Shown: piece by piece, positions 7,071 to 13,198 of the stretch | Layout of the letters: each line of letters starts with the position of its first letter | How positions within the stretch are numbered: the first letter of the stretch is position 1 | Assembly: GCA_030592655.1 (NCBI GenBank) | Contig: JAUVIQ010000060.1 | Span: forward strand, 1 to 14,293 | Origin: Planctomycetales bacterium | GTDB lineage: Bacteria > Planctomycetota > Phycisphaerae > SM23-33 | Reading direction: 5' to 3' | Length of the DNA: 14,293 nucleotides | Made by a program: the position numbers and the translations under genes | The notes under the pieces: model-generated | The model's input: only the letters and a program-made list of their open reading frames with translations | What the model was told of the DNA's origin: nothing | Database searches by the model: none

Positions 7071-7481
7071 CTACGACGGGGCGATGATTTTCAACTTCGG
7101 GAAATAGGTGCGGTAACGAGCGGTATCGCGGGTAATCAGCGTCATTTTTTCAACGGCTGCGTGCGCGCCGATGAAGAAATCCGGCAGCGTGGACCGCCTT
7201 CGTCCGCCGCGTCTGCGGTATTTCACGAAGCATTTTCCCGCCAGAAAGGCCGCTTCGGCGGGGATTGCCCGGCGATACAGCATTGTTTCGGGGATCGCGG
7301 CGTCCATCTCTTCAATTCGGTCAAATCCGATTGAAACCTCCGCGTAAATGACGGGGTTGATCACGAGGATGTGATCCTCGGCATACTGTTCAAGAATCCG
7401 ACCCGACCACGGAAACCATTCCTTATCTTCAGTCAGGACGTCCAGCAGGACATTCGAATCGACCATGACATCGGACATCAT
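7071..7481 (-). CDS. vapC: VapC-type PIN-domain toxin ribonuclease
   Basis: PIN-domain toxins of type II systems are Mg-dependent ribonucleases, usually cutting tRNA or rRNA until blocked by their antitoxin. This 136-residue protein has the four acidic active-site positions: Asp8 in VDSN, Glu48 in YAEVS, Asp101 in LPDFFIGAHA and Asp119 in TRDTARY, so it should be catalytically competent. The ATG at 7481 overlaps the antitoxin stop as ATGA; a second in-frame ATG at 7478 is an equally workable start. This overlap implies translational coupling and dosage control by the antitoxin. The target RNA cannot be read from the sequence. Confidence 0.93.
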   Translation of the reverse strand: MMSDVMVDSNVLLDVLTEDKEWFPWSGRILEQYAEDHILVINPVIYAEVSIGFDRIEEMDAAIPETMLYRRAIPAEAAFLAGKCFVKYRRRGGRRRSTLPDFFIGAHAAVEKMTLITRDTARYRTYFPKLKIIAPS

Positions 7482-7705
7482 TCACCCCGCGTCAATGCCA
7501 TGATCTGGTCGGTGGACATCTTTGTCGTAGCCCGTCCCCGCATGTCGGAGACCACTTTGCTTCCCCGGTTGCGACGGTTCGGCGCTTTGCGGAGAATTAC
7601 CTTCCGACCGGAAACGGAAAAATCCACTTCCGTCTCCGGAAGCAGGCCGATCTTCCGGCGAATCTCAATAGGGATTGTTACCTGCCCTTTTGTCGTTACC
7701 TTCAT
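7478..7705 (-). CDS. vapB: AbrB/SpoVT-family antitoxin (VapB)
   Basis: This 75-residue protein begins MKVTTKGQVTIPIEIRRKIG, the swapped-hairpin DNA-binding motif of the AbrB/MazE superfamily, covering about residues 1-45. The rest (about 46-75) is basic and then flexible, ending TDQIMALTRGE; in this family such a tail wraps the toxin. It is the first gene of the pair with the PIN toxin and overlaps it by 4 bases. AGGAG lies 7 bases before the start. Such antitoxins normally bind their own promoter, and the upstream region holds candidate sites (see 7738-7781). Confidence 0.93.
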   Translation of the reverse strand: MKVTTKGQVTIPIEIRRKIGLLPETEVDFSVSGRKVILRKAPNRRNRGSKVVSDMRGRATTKMSTDQIMALTRGE

Positions 7706-7737
7706 AGTGTTTCTCCTGATAAATCTATCGGAGTTTG

Positions 7738-7781
7738 ATTCTTACCGGTAGTATTCTTACATATCCATACTGAAATTTCAA
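7738..7781 (-). promoter_or_regulatory. Candidate vapBC promoter and operator
   Basis: On the minus strand, TTGAAA (7781-7776) and TAAGAA (7759-7754) are spaced by 16 bases, a reasonable -35/-10 pair about 50 bases before the antitoxin start. Overlapping them are the palindrome TGAAATTTCA (7771-7780), two direct copies of ATTCTTAC (7738-7745 and 7753-7760, plus-strand reading), and the palindrome TACCGGTA (7743-7750). This layout fits autoregulation by an AbrB-type antitoxin. Confidence 0.45.
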
Positions 7782-7828
7782 CTCTGTTTTTGTCGTTTTG
7801 GAGTCAATTTGCAGGACCATTTTTTGCA

Positions 7829-7898
7829 GGGATGCACGGGATAAGAGAATATTCAATATTCGTTTCCCCCTTTTTTATCCCCTGAATCTTGTGCATCC
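7829..7898. repeat. Bulged inverted repeat downstream of lipB-lipA
   Basis: GGATGCAC (7830-7837) pairs with GTGCATCC (7891-7898), and the adjoining GGGATAA (7838-7844) pairs with TTATCCC (7875-7881). The left side is continuous while the right side carries a 9-base bulge; the loop is about 30 bases and AT-rich. It lies 14 bases beyond the stop of the fusion gene and could be a processing or 3'-end structure, though there is no clear U-tract. Confidence 0.6.
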
Positions 7899-7911
7899 GC
7901 CCCAGGCGTCC

Positions 7912-9438
7912 CTAGCGGGACCTGCCTGCTTTTAATGCCTCTTCCGCCCGGTAACTGCTTCGGACGAAGGGTCCGGCGGCGACGGCCGAAAAGCCCATTT
8001 CGAGGGCTTCAGTCCGCATGGCGTCGAACTCGGACGGAGCGACGAATCGCCCAATCGGCACGTGCTCCGATGAGGGCGCGAGGTATTGGCCTATGGTCAA
8101 AATATCGCAGCCGGCCTCGCGTAAATCCCGCATCACCTCGCGGATTTCGTCCGAAGTCTCCCCAAGCCCGACCATCAGACCGCTCTTGGTCAGCAGCCCG
8201 TCGCTTCGGGCATAGGACAGCACCTGGAGGCTTCGTTTGTACCGGGCCTGCGGGCGGACCTGCTCGTACAGACGCTCAACGGTCTCGATATTGTGGTAGA
8301 AGACGTCCGGGCCAACGGCAAGGACGGTGTCGATTGCGGCTTCGTCGCCGCCGAAGTCGGGCGTGAGGACTTCTATTGTGGTTTTCGGCAGGCGGGTTCG
8401 GACGGCGCGGATGGTCTTTGCGAAGTGCCCGGCTCCGCCGTCGGGCAGGTCGTCGCGCGTTACCGAAGTGATGACGACGTGCCGCAGGCCCAGTCGCGCC
8501 GAAGCCTCTGCCACCGCTTCGGGTTCGTCGGCTCGCGGCGGCGAGGTGTTACCCGTCCCGACGGCGCAGAATCGGCACGAGCGGGTGCAGGTGCTGCCGA
8601 GAATCATAAACGTCGCTGTGCCCCGGCCAAAACATTCCGACATATTCGGGCAATTCGCGCCGGAGCAGACCGTCTCAAGTTTCAGATCGGCCAGGAGTCG
8701 GCGGACCTCGGCGCTCCTGCCCGCAGGCGGAATTCGCCGACGCAACCACGGCGGAAAGCGTCCGCGGTGAGATAACGTCGCGGATTCATTCACAACATCG
8801 AATCCGAACACTTCGGCCATACATTCAATCAACGGTTGTTTGACTTCCCGAATTGACACCTCTCCGGCGAGAAGTTTCGCCATGCTGGTTACTTTGCACC
8901 CGTCCAGCCCGCATGGCACGATGAAATCGAAATGCGACAGGTCCGTCGAGACGTTTAGCGAGAACCCATGCCATGCGACCCAACGACTGACGGCTACGCC
9001 GATAGCGGCGATTTTCTCGTCGCCGACCCATACGCCGGTAAGACCCTCCCGCCTCCGGGCCGACAGGCCGAAGCGTCCCAGCAGGCGGATGATAACTTCT
9101 TCCAGATCGTGAACGTATCGGCGGACGGTTCGGCCCCGGCGGGCGAGGCGCATAATCGGATAACCCACCAGTTGCCCCGGGCCATGATAGGTAACATCGC
9201 CGCCGCGAGCGGACTGGCGGACCTCGATACCCTCGCGGCTCAATTGCTCCTGCGAGGCGAGGATGTGTTCGCTCCCGGCATTGCGGCCAAGCGTGATAAC
9301 CGGCGGATCATGTTCGAGAAGCAGCAGATACGCCTGGTCGTTGTCGCCGGCCTTTACCTCTTCCAGCAACCGCCGCTGGATTTGAAGCGCCGATTCGTAG
9401 GATTCGCGTCCGAGGTCTGAATAAATCAATTTCGACAT
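7912..9438 (-). CDS. lipBA: Fused octanoyltransferase-lipoyl synthase (LipB-LipA)
   Basis: One 508-residue frame joins two enzymes of lipoate synthesis. Residues 1 to about 217 are LipB, which moves octanoate from acyl carrier protein to a lysine of the carrier: RGGDVTYHGPGQLVGYPI at 78-95, Lys142 in EKIAAIG, and catalytic Cys176 in VPCGLDG. Residues about 227-508 are LipA, the radical-SAM enzyme that inserts two sulfurs: auxiliary-cluster cysteines 258, 263 and 269 (CSGANCPNMSEC), SAM-cluster cysteines 284, 288 and 291 (CTRSCRFC), and the C-terminal RSSY at 493-496. Every expected catalytic residue is present in both halves. The linker is only about 10 residues, and LipA starts at its usual FPPWLRRR. 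The gene follows lpd with 3 bases between stop and start and has no strong ribosome site, so translation is probably coupled. The product should lipoylate GcvH for the glycine cleavage operon. Separate lipB and lipA genes are the norm. Confidence 0.95.
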   Translation of the reverse strand: MSKLIYSDLGRESYESALQIQRRLLEEVKAGDNDQAYLLLLEHDPPVITLGRNAGSEHILASQEQLSREGIEVRQSARGGDVTYHGPGQLVGYPIMRLARRGRTVRRYVHDLEEVIIRLLGRFGLSARRREGLTGVWVGDEKIAAIGVAVSRWVAWHGFSLNVSTDLSHFDFIVPCGLDGCKVTSMAKLLAGEVSIREVKQPLIECMAEVFGFDVVNESATLSHRGRFPPWLRRRIPPAGRSAEVRRLLADLKLETVCSGANCPNMSECFGRGTATFMILGSTCTRSCRFCAVGTGNTSPPRADEPEAVAEASARLGLRHVVITSVTRDDLPDGGAGHFAKTIRAVRTRLPKTTIEVLTPDFGGDEAAIDTVLAVGPDVFYHNIETVERLYEQVRPQARYKRSLQVLSYARSDGLLTKSGLMVGLGETSDEIREVMRDLREAGCDILTIGQYLAPSSEHVPIGRFVAPSEFDAMRTEALEMGFSAVAAGPFVRSSYRAEEALKAGRSR

Positions 9439-9441
9439 TGT

Positions 9442-10809
9442 TTAGCGCAGCGTGTGTAACGGTAGTCCCAACCATGTTTCGGATGCTTCGGCGACGGCTT
9501 CGGCGAAGGTCGGATGGGCGTGGATGGTCTCGGCGATATTCTCAACGGTCAGGCCGTTGCGCATCGCCAGGGCAATTTCGGCGATAACGTCGGTGGCGTG
9601 CGGGCCTATGACCAGTGAACCGAGAACCTTTCCGGTTTCGGTATCGGCGACGATTTTTACCTGCCCGTCAATCTCGCCGTATGCGTGTGCAATACCGCTG
9701 GCGCGAAGGCCAAAAGCAGCCACGCGGACATTTTCGCCCTGCTTTTCGGTCAGACCCACGGCTGCGACGTCCGGGTGCGTATAATCCCCAGCCGGTACGA
9801 CCGTCCGGTCGTCGCGCGATTCGTGCCCCGCAGCGTTGTCAGCCGCGACGATCCCCATTCGAGTCGCAAGATGGGCGTACTGGCGAGCCTCGGCTACGTC
9901 GCCGACGGCATAGACGCCCTCGACGTTCGTCCGGCAGCGGTCATCGACGCGGATGATTCCGCCGTCCAGTTCCACGCCAATATCTTCGATGCCGATGTTT
10001 TCGATGTTCGCCTTACGTCCCACAGCCGCAATCACACAGGCGGCCTCAATGGTCTTTCCATCTTCTGTCTCTACAACCACGCTCGAATCGTTCGCCTTGA
10101 CGCTGACGGTTTTGCTTCCGGCCAGGACCGTCGCGCCGCGTTTTTTGAGGCTTCGGGCGATTATCTTCGAGGCGTCCGGGTCGAGGTTAGCCACCAGCCT
10201 GTCGAGCATCTCGATAACTGTCGTCTCAATGCCCAGTTCGGAATAGACGGTTGCGAATTCGCACCCGATGACGCCTCCGCCTATGATAATGACGCTTTCG
10301 GGCAAGTTCTCGGCGGTAGTGGCTTCGTTCGTGGTCATTATTCGCGGCGAATCCGGTAAAAAGTCGGGCCTGAGCGGCCTGGAACCTGTTGCGATGATAA
10401 TCGCGCCGGCTTTGATCTGCTCGGTTCGGTCGTCGGTTTCGACGGAAACAGTATCGGCAGCGGTCAATCGCCCCTTGCCTCGGATAACGTCCACTTTTCG
10501 CGCCTTGAGCAGTCCTTCAACGCCTTTCCTCAACCCGGCGACGACTTTTGCGACGCGGGACATGTAGGCTGGAGCATCTACGGTGCTGCCGGAACAGTTC
10601 AATCCAAAATCAGATGCGTGGTTGGTCTGATAGAAAATCTCGCTCGCGTGGAGCATTGCCTTTGTCGGTATACAGCCGACGTTAAGGCACGTCCCGCCGA
10701 GTTGATTTATTTCGACGCAGCAGACCTTCGCGCCGCGCATCGCCGCACGCAGAGCGGCGGCGTATCCGCCCGGCCCACCACCGAGAATAACTACGTCGTA
10801 TGTGGACAT
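9442..10809 (-). CDS. lpd: Dihydrolipoyl dehydrogenase (L-protein)
   Basis: Lpd reoxidises the dihydrolipoyl arm of GcvH, or of 2-oxoacid dehydrogenases, passing electrons through FAD and a disulfide to NAD. The 455 residues match the family. Seen are the FAD-binding GGGPGG at about 10-15, the redox pair Cys41/Cys46 in GGTCLNVGCIPTK, a second nucleotide-binding loop IIIGGGVIGCE, and the C-terminal catalytic HAHPTFAE with His432 and Glu437. The start at 10809 (MSTYDVVILGG) is chosen because the open frame upstream to 11052 encodes low-complexity basic sequence and overlaps the HicB-like gene in another frame. A GGAG lies about 11 bases before the ATG. Its place between gcvPB and lipB-lipA marks it as the glycine cleavage L-protein. 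Confidence 0.96.
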   Translation of the reverse strand: MSTYDVVILGGGPGGYAAALRAAMRGAKVCCVEINQLGGTCLNVGCIPTKAMLHASEIFYQTNHASDFGLNCSGSTVDAPAYMSRVAKVVAGLRKGVEGLLKARKVDVIRGKGRLTAADTVSVETDDRTEQIKAGAIIIATGSRPLRPDFLPDSPRIMTTNEATTAENLPESVIIIGGGVIGCEFATVYSELGIETTVIEMLDRLVANLDPDASKIIARSLKKRGATVLAGSKTVSVKANDSSVVVETEDGKTIEAACVIAAVGRKANIENIGIEDIGVELDGGIIRVDDRCRTNVEGVYAVGDVAEARQYAHLATRMGIVAADNAAGHESRDDRTVVPAGDYTHPDVAAVGLTEKQGENVRVAAFGLRASGIAHAYGEIDGQVKIVADTETGKVLGSLVIGPHATDVIAEIALAMRNGLTVENIAETIHAHPTFAEAVAEASETWLGLPLHTLR

Positions 10810-10852
10810 GAAAAGTTCTACTCCAGAGATACCAAGTCCGGTTCGCCGGCGA

Positions 10853-11062
10853 CTATGCGAATTGCAGGCGCCCTTTAGGTTGGGGAATGGATCGCCCCAA
10901 TTCCTTCGCTGTCTCAATCCACTCGGTGATGACAATTTCCGCGTTGGCGAGAGCTTCCTGGTAGGTCGCCCCGTCAGCGGCGCAGCCTGGCAATTCCGGG
11001 ACCTCGGCAATAAACGAGTCGTCCTCGTAACTCCAGTAGATAATGATTTCATATTTACTCAT
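10853..11062 (-). CDS. Orphan HicB-like protein
   Basis: This 69-residue protein fits the small HicB-like fold: YEIIIYWSYEDDSFIAEVPELPGC, then ADGATYQEALANAE, then WIETAKELGRSIPQPKGRL. The PELPGC.ADG core and the GR.IP.P ending are the family's hallmarks. HicB proteins are antitoxins of the mRNA interferase HicA, but this one lacks the added C-terminal DNA-binding domain and no hicA lies on either side, so it looks solitary. It sits 63 bases after gcvPB and 43 bases before lpd, all on the same strand, so it is transcribed within the glycine cleavage operon. The ATG at 11062 is preferred over an in-frame TTG at 11077 because MSKYEII is where the fold begins. Its role in this position is unknown. 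Confidence 0.88.
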   Translation of the reverse strand: MSKYEIIIYWSYEDDSFIAEVPELPGCAADGATYQEALANAEIVITEWIETAKELGRSIPQPKGRLQFA

Positions 11063-11125
11063 GACTTCCGCCCACAAGTTTATGCTTCAGAATCATTTTC
11101 CTGACCTGTTTTACCTGATACGGCC

Positions 11126-12574
11126 CTACTCCAGCGACGCCAGGTCCGGTTTTCGTGCTGCGAGTGTCTCGTCGAGTCGTCCGACGGGCGTCGTTCGCGG
11201 GCATCCGGTCAATTCTTCCGGGTTGCTTTCGGCCAGTTCGGCGATTTCAATCATCGCGGTTATGAAGGTGTCGAGCGTCTCTTTGCTTTCGGTCTCTGTC
11301 GGCTCGATCATCATCGCTTCGGGCACGATTAACGGGAAATACACCGTCGGCGGGTGAAAGCCCCGATCTATCAAAGCCTTGGCGATGTCCATTGCCCGGA
11401 CGCCGTTCTTGGCCTGGCGGGACGCCGACAGGACGAACTCGTGTTTGCAGGTCTGTCCGAACGGCAGATCGAAGTGGGCTTTGAGTTTTTCTTTGACGTA
11501 ATTGGCGTTCAGCACGGCGTTTTGAGAGACCCGCTCCAGCCCTTCGGTCCCCAGCATGAGAGTATAGATGTAGGCTTTGAGTATGACGGCGAAGTTTCCG
11601 TAGAACGGCGCGATATACCCGATGGATTCAGGCCTGTCGTAGTCCAGCCAGTATGATCCGTCGGGTTTGTCGGCGATGACGGAGGTCGGCAGGTATGGTA
11701 TGAGTTTTTCGCAGACTCCGACCGGTCCTGCTCCCGGCCCGCCGCCGCCGTGGGGCGTTGCGAAGGTTTTGTGCAGGTTAACGTGCACAAGATCGAATCC
11801 GATGTCGCCGGGCCGGCAGCGTCCGAGCAGGGCGTTGAGGTTCGCACCGTCGTAGTACACCAGGGCGTCGATGTCGTGGGCCATTTGGCAGATTTCTTTG
11901 ATTCGCGGATTGAACAGACCCAGCGTATTGGGGCAGGTGAGCATGACGGCTGCGACCTTGTCGTTCATCGCTTCGGCCAGGGCGTCAAAATCCATCACGC
12001 CGGTGTCGTCGGACTCAACCGTCTTTACGTCGTATCCGGCAATGGCTGCGCTGGCTGGGTTGGTCCCGTGCGCGCTGTCGGGGATAAGGATCGTTGCCTT
12101 GTCATTGCCTTTGTCTTTGTGATACGCGGCAATGATCATCGCGCCGGTCAGTTCGCCGTGCGCTCCTGCAAGAGGCTGCATTGTGAAGGCAGCCATACCG
12201 CAGATTTCCCGCAGCATCAGGTCGATGTCGTGCAGCACAGCCAACGCGCCCTGGACGAGCATTTCCCCGCCGGGAAGTTGCGGCAGCAGCGGATGCAGAT
12301 GTACGAATCCCGGATAGTGGCTGATCCGCTCGGTTACCTTGGGGTTGTATTTCATGGTGCACGAGCCGAGCGGGTAAAATCCGGTATCGACGCCGAAGTT
12401 TTTGTTCGACAGTTCTGTGAAATGCCGCACCACGTCCAGTTCGGACAGTTCCGGAAGGGCGGCTGGGCGATCGCGCAGGAAATTCTTCGGGATTCTCGCC
12501 GGTGCGTCAATGTCGTTATCGGCAGGCCGATACGCCCGCCGGCCCGGAACCGATTTTTCAAAAATCAATTTCAT
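11126..12574 (-). CDS. gcvPB: Glycine dehydrogenase (decarboxylating) subunit 2
   Basis: This is the PLP-binding half of the P-protein, which decarboxylates glycine and loads the aminomethyl group onto lipoyl-GcvH. The 482 residues match the two-subunit form found in many bacteria and archaea. Motifs include YPLGSCTMKYNPK at 67-79, AGAHGELTG at 136-144, SAHGTNPASA at 167-176, YDGANLNAL at 241-249, and the PLP lysine Lys269 in HVNLHKTFATPHGGGGPG. The start is supported by AAGGA 8 bases upstream. Normally gcvPB directly follows gcvPA; here a 179-codon unrelated gene separates them. Confidence 0.97.
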   Translation of the reverse strand: MKLIFEKSVPGRRAYRPADNDIDAPARIPKNFLRDRPAALPELSELDVVRHFTELSNKNFGVDTGFYPLGSCTMKYNPKVTERISHYPGFVHLHPLLPQLPGGEMLVQGALAVLHDIDLMLREICGMAAFTMQPLAGAHGELTGAMIIAAYHKDKGNDKATILIPDSAHGTNPASAAIAGYDVKTVESDDTGVMDFDALAEAMNDKVAAVMLTCPNTLGLFNPRIKEICQMAHDIDALVYYDGANLNALLGRCRPGDIGFDLVHVNLHKTFATPHGGGGPGAGPVGVCEKLIPYLPTSVIADKPDGSYWLDYDRPESIGYIAPFYGNFAVILKAYIYTLMLGTEGLERVSQNAVLNANYVKEKLKAHFDLPFGQTCKHEFVLSASRQAKNGVRAMDIAKALIDRGFHPPTVYFPLIVPEAMMIEPTETESKETLDTFITAMIEIAELAESNPEELTGCPRTTPVGRLDETLAARKPDLASLE

Positions 12575-12610
12575 TAACTCAATCCTTGAGATAGTTGACT
12601 GTTACTATCC

Positions 12611-13150
12611 TTATCTATCTTCGAGAAACAAGTATATATCTAAGTGTACTCTCTCGATTTTCTGCGTTTTGGCATACTCACCGGCAAATTCCTGGAACTT
12701 TTGACTGTCGCTCGATTCCAGCCCCTTCAGGGTGCGCCATCGCGGAAGGACGTTGCCTCCGGGCTTATTCTTCAAACCTTCGGCAACTTTACTATCCAAC
12801 GGGACCTCCAACCATGACTCCAGTTTGCTAAAGCCAAAATACTTGTTATACACGACGTCCCGCATGAAGAGGTTGAGTGCCTTTCGCGCGGTGCCCCAAT
12901 ACACGTCGTCCTGCATGGCGACCCAAGGCCTGTTCTTGAGTTCCTTCTGCAGTAATTTAGTTTTCTTGTTCAACCAGTCTGCATACGCTTCCTGCGAAGA
13001 TGTTGAAATCTGGTCCAGAACGATTTCTTCTCCGAGGTATTTCTGCGCTATTCGCAAGGCACCCTCCCCTTGCCTTCGCATGGCAGACGGACCAACTGCT
13101 GTTACGCTCGTCCATTGGTGCATCTGTTTTATAAAGTCTTTTGGTTTCAC
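12611..13150 (-). CDS. Hypothetical protein inserted between gcvPA and gcvPB
   Basis: This 179-residue protein is not recognised. It is predicted soluble, helix-rich and basic, without signal peptide or membrane segment. Notable stretches are MHQWTSVTAVGPSAMRRQG near the N-terminus, YWGTARKALNLFMRD in the middle, WLEVPLDSKVAEGLK, and RVHLDIYLF at the C-terminus; they look like real conserved protein, not a chance frame. The GTG at 13150 is chosen because AAGGA lies 7 bases before it; an upstream TTG at 13189 would translate the heptamer array as protein. The DNA is visibly less GC-rich than the flanking gcv genes, which suggests recent acquisition. It shares strand and probably transcript with the gcv genes (46 bases after gcvPA, 36 before gcvPB). 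A role in glycine cleavage should not be assumed. Confidence 0.78.
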   Translation of the reverse strand: MKPKDFIKQMHQWTSVTAVGPSAMRRQGEGALRIAQKYLGEEIVLDQISTSSQEAYADWLNKKTKLLQKELKNRPWVAMQDDVYWGTARKALNLFMRDVVYNKYFGFSKLESWLEVPLDSKVAEGLKNKPGGNVLPRWRTLKGLESSDSQKFQEFAGEYAKTQKIERVHLDIYLFLEDR

Positions 13151-13163
13151 CTCTTTGTCCTTG

Positions 13164-13198
13164 CCCAATCCGCAATCCACAATCCACAATCCGCAATC
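13164..13198. repeat. Heptamer array between gcvPA and the hypothetical gene
   Basis: On the minus strand five units run with exact period 7: GATTGCG, GATTGTG, GATTGTG, GATTGCG and GATTGGG. The first unit overlaps the gcvPA stop codon and the last is followed by the AAGGA ribosome site of the gene at 13150. The array may mark the junction of an insertion. Confidence 0.85.

Noticed and set aside
7065..7084. Possible bidirectional terminator between the membrane protein and vapC stops
   Set aside because: The only stem is 5 bp (TCGCC/GGCGA) with a 10-base loop and a weak T-run, and it overlaps the vapC end, which is too little to call.
10810..11052. N-terminal extension of Lpd upstream of 10809
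   Set aside because: The extra 81 residues are basic and low in complexity, do not match the family, and overlap the well-supported HicB-like gene in another frame.
11055..11096. A 13-codon frame (MILKHKLVGGSHE) ending over the HicB start codon
   Set aside because: The overlap would suit translational coupling, but such a short frame is expected by chance and nothing else supports it.
13151..13189. Upstream TTG start for the inserted hypothetical gene
   Set aside because: The extra residues are a translation of the heptamer array, while the GTG at 13150 has a well-placed AAGGA ribosome site.
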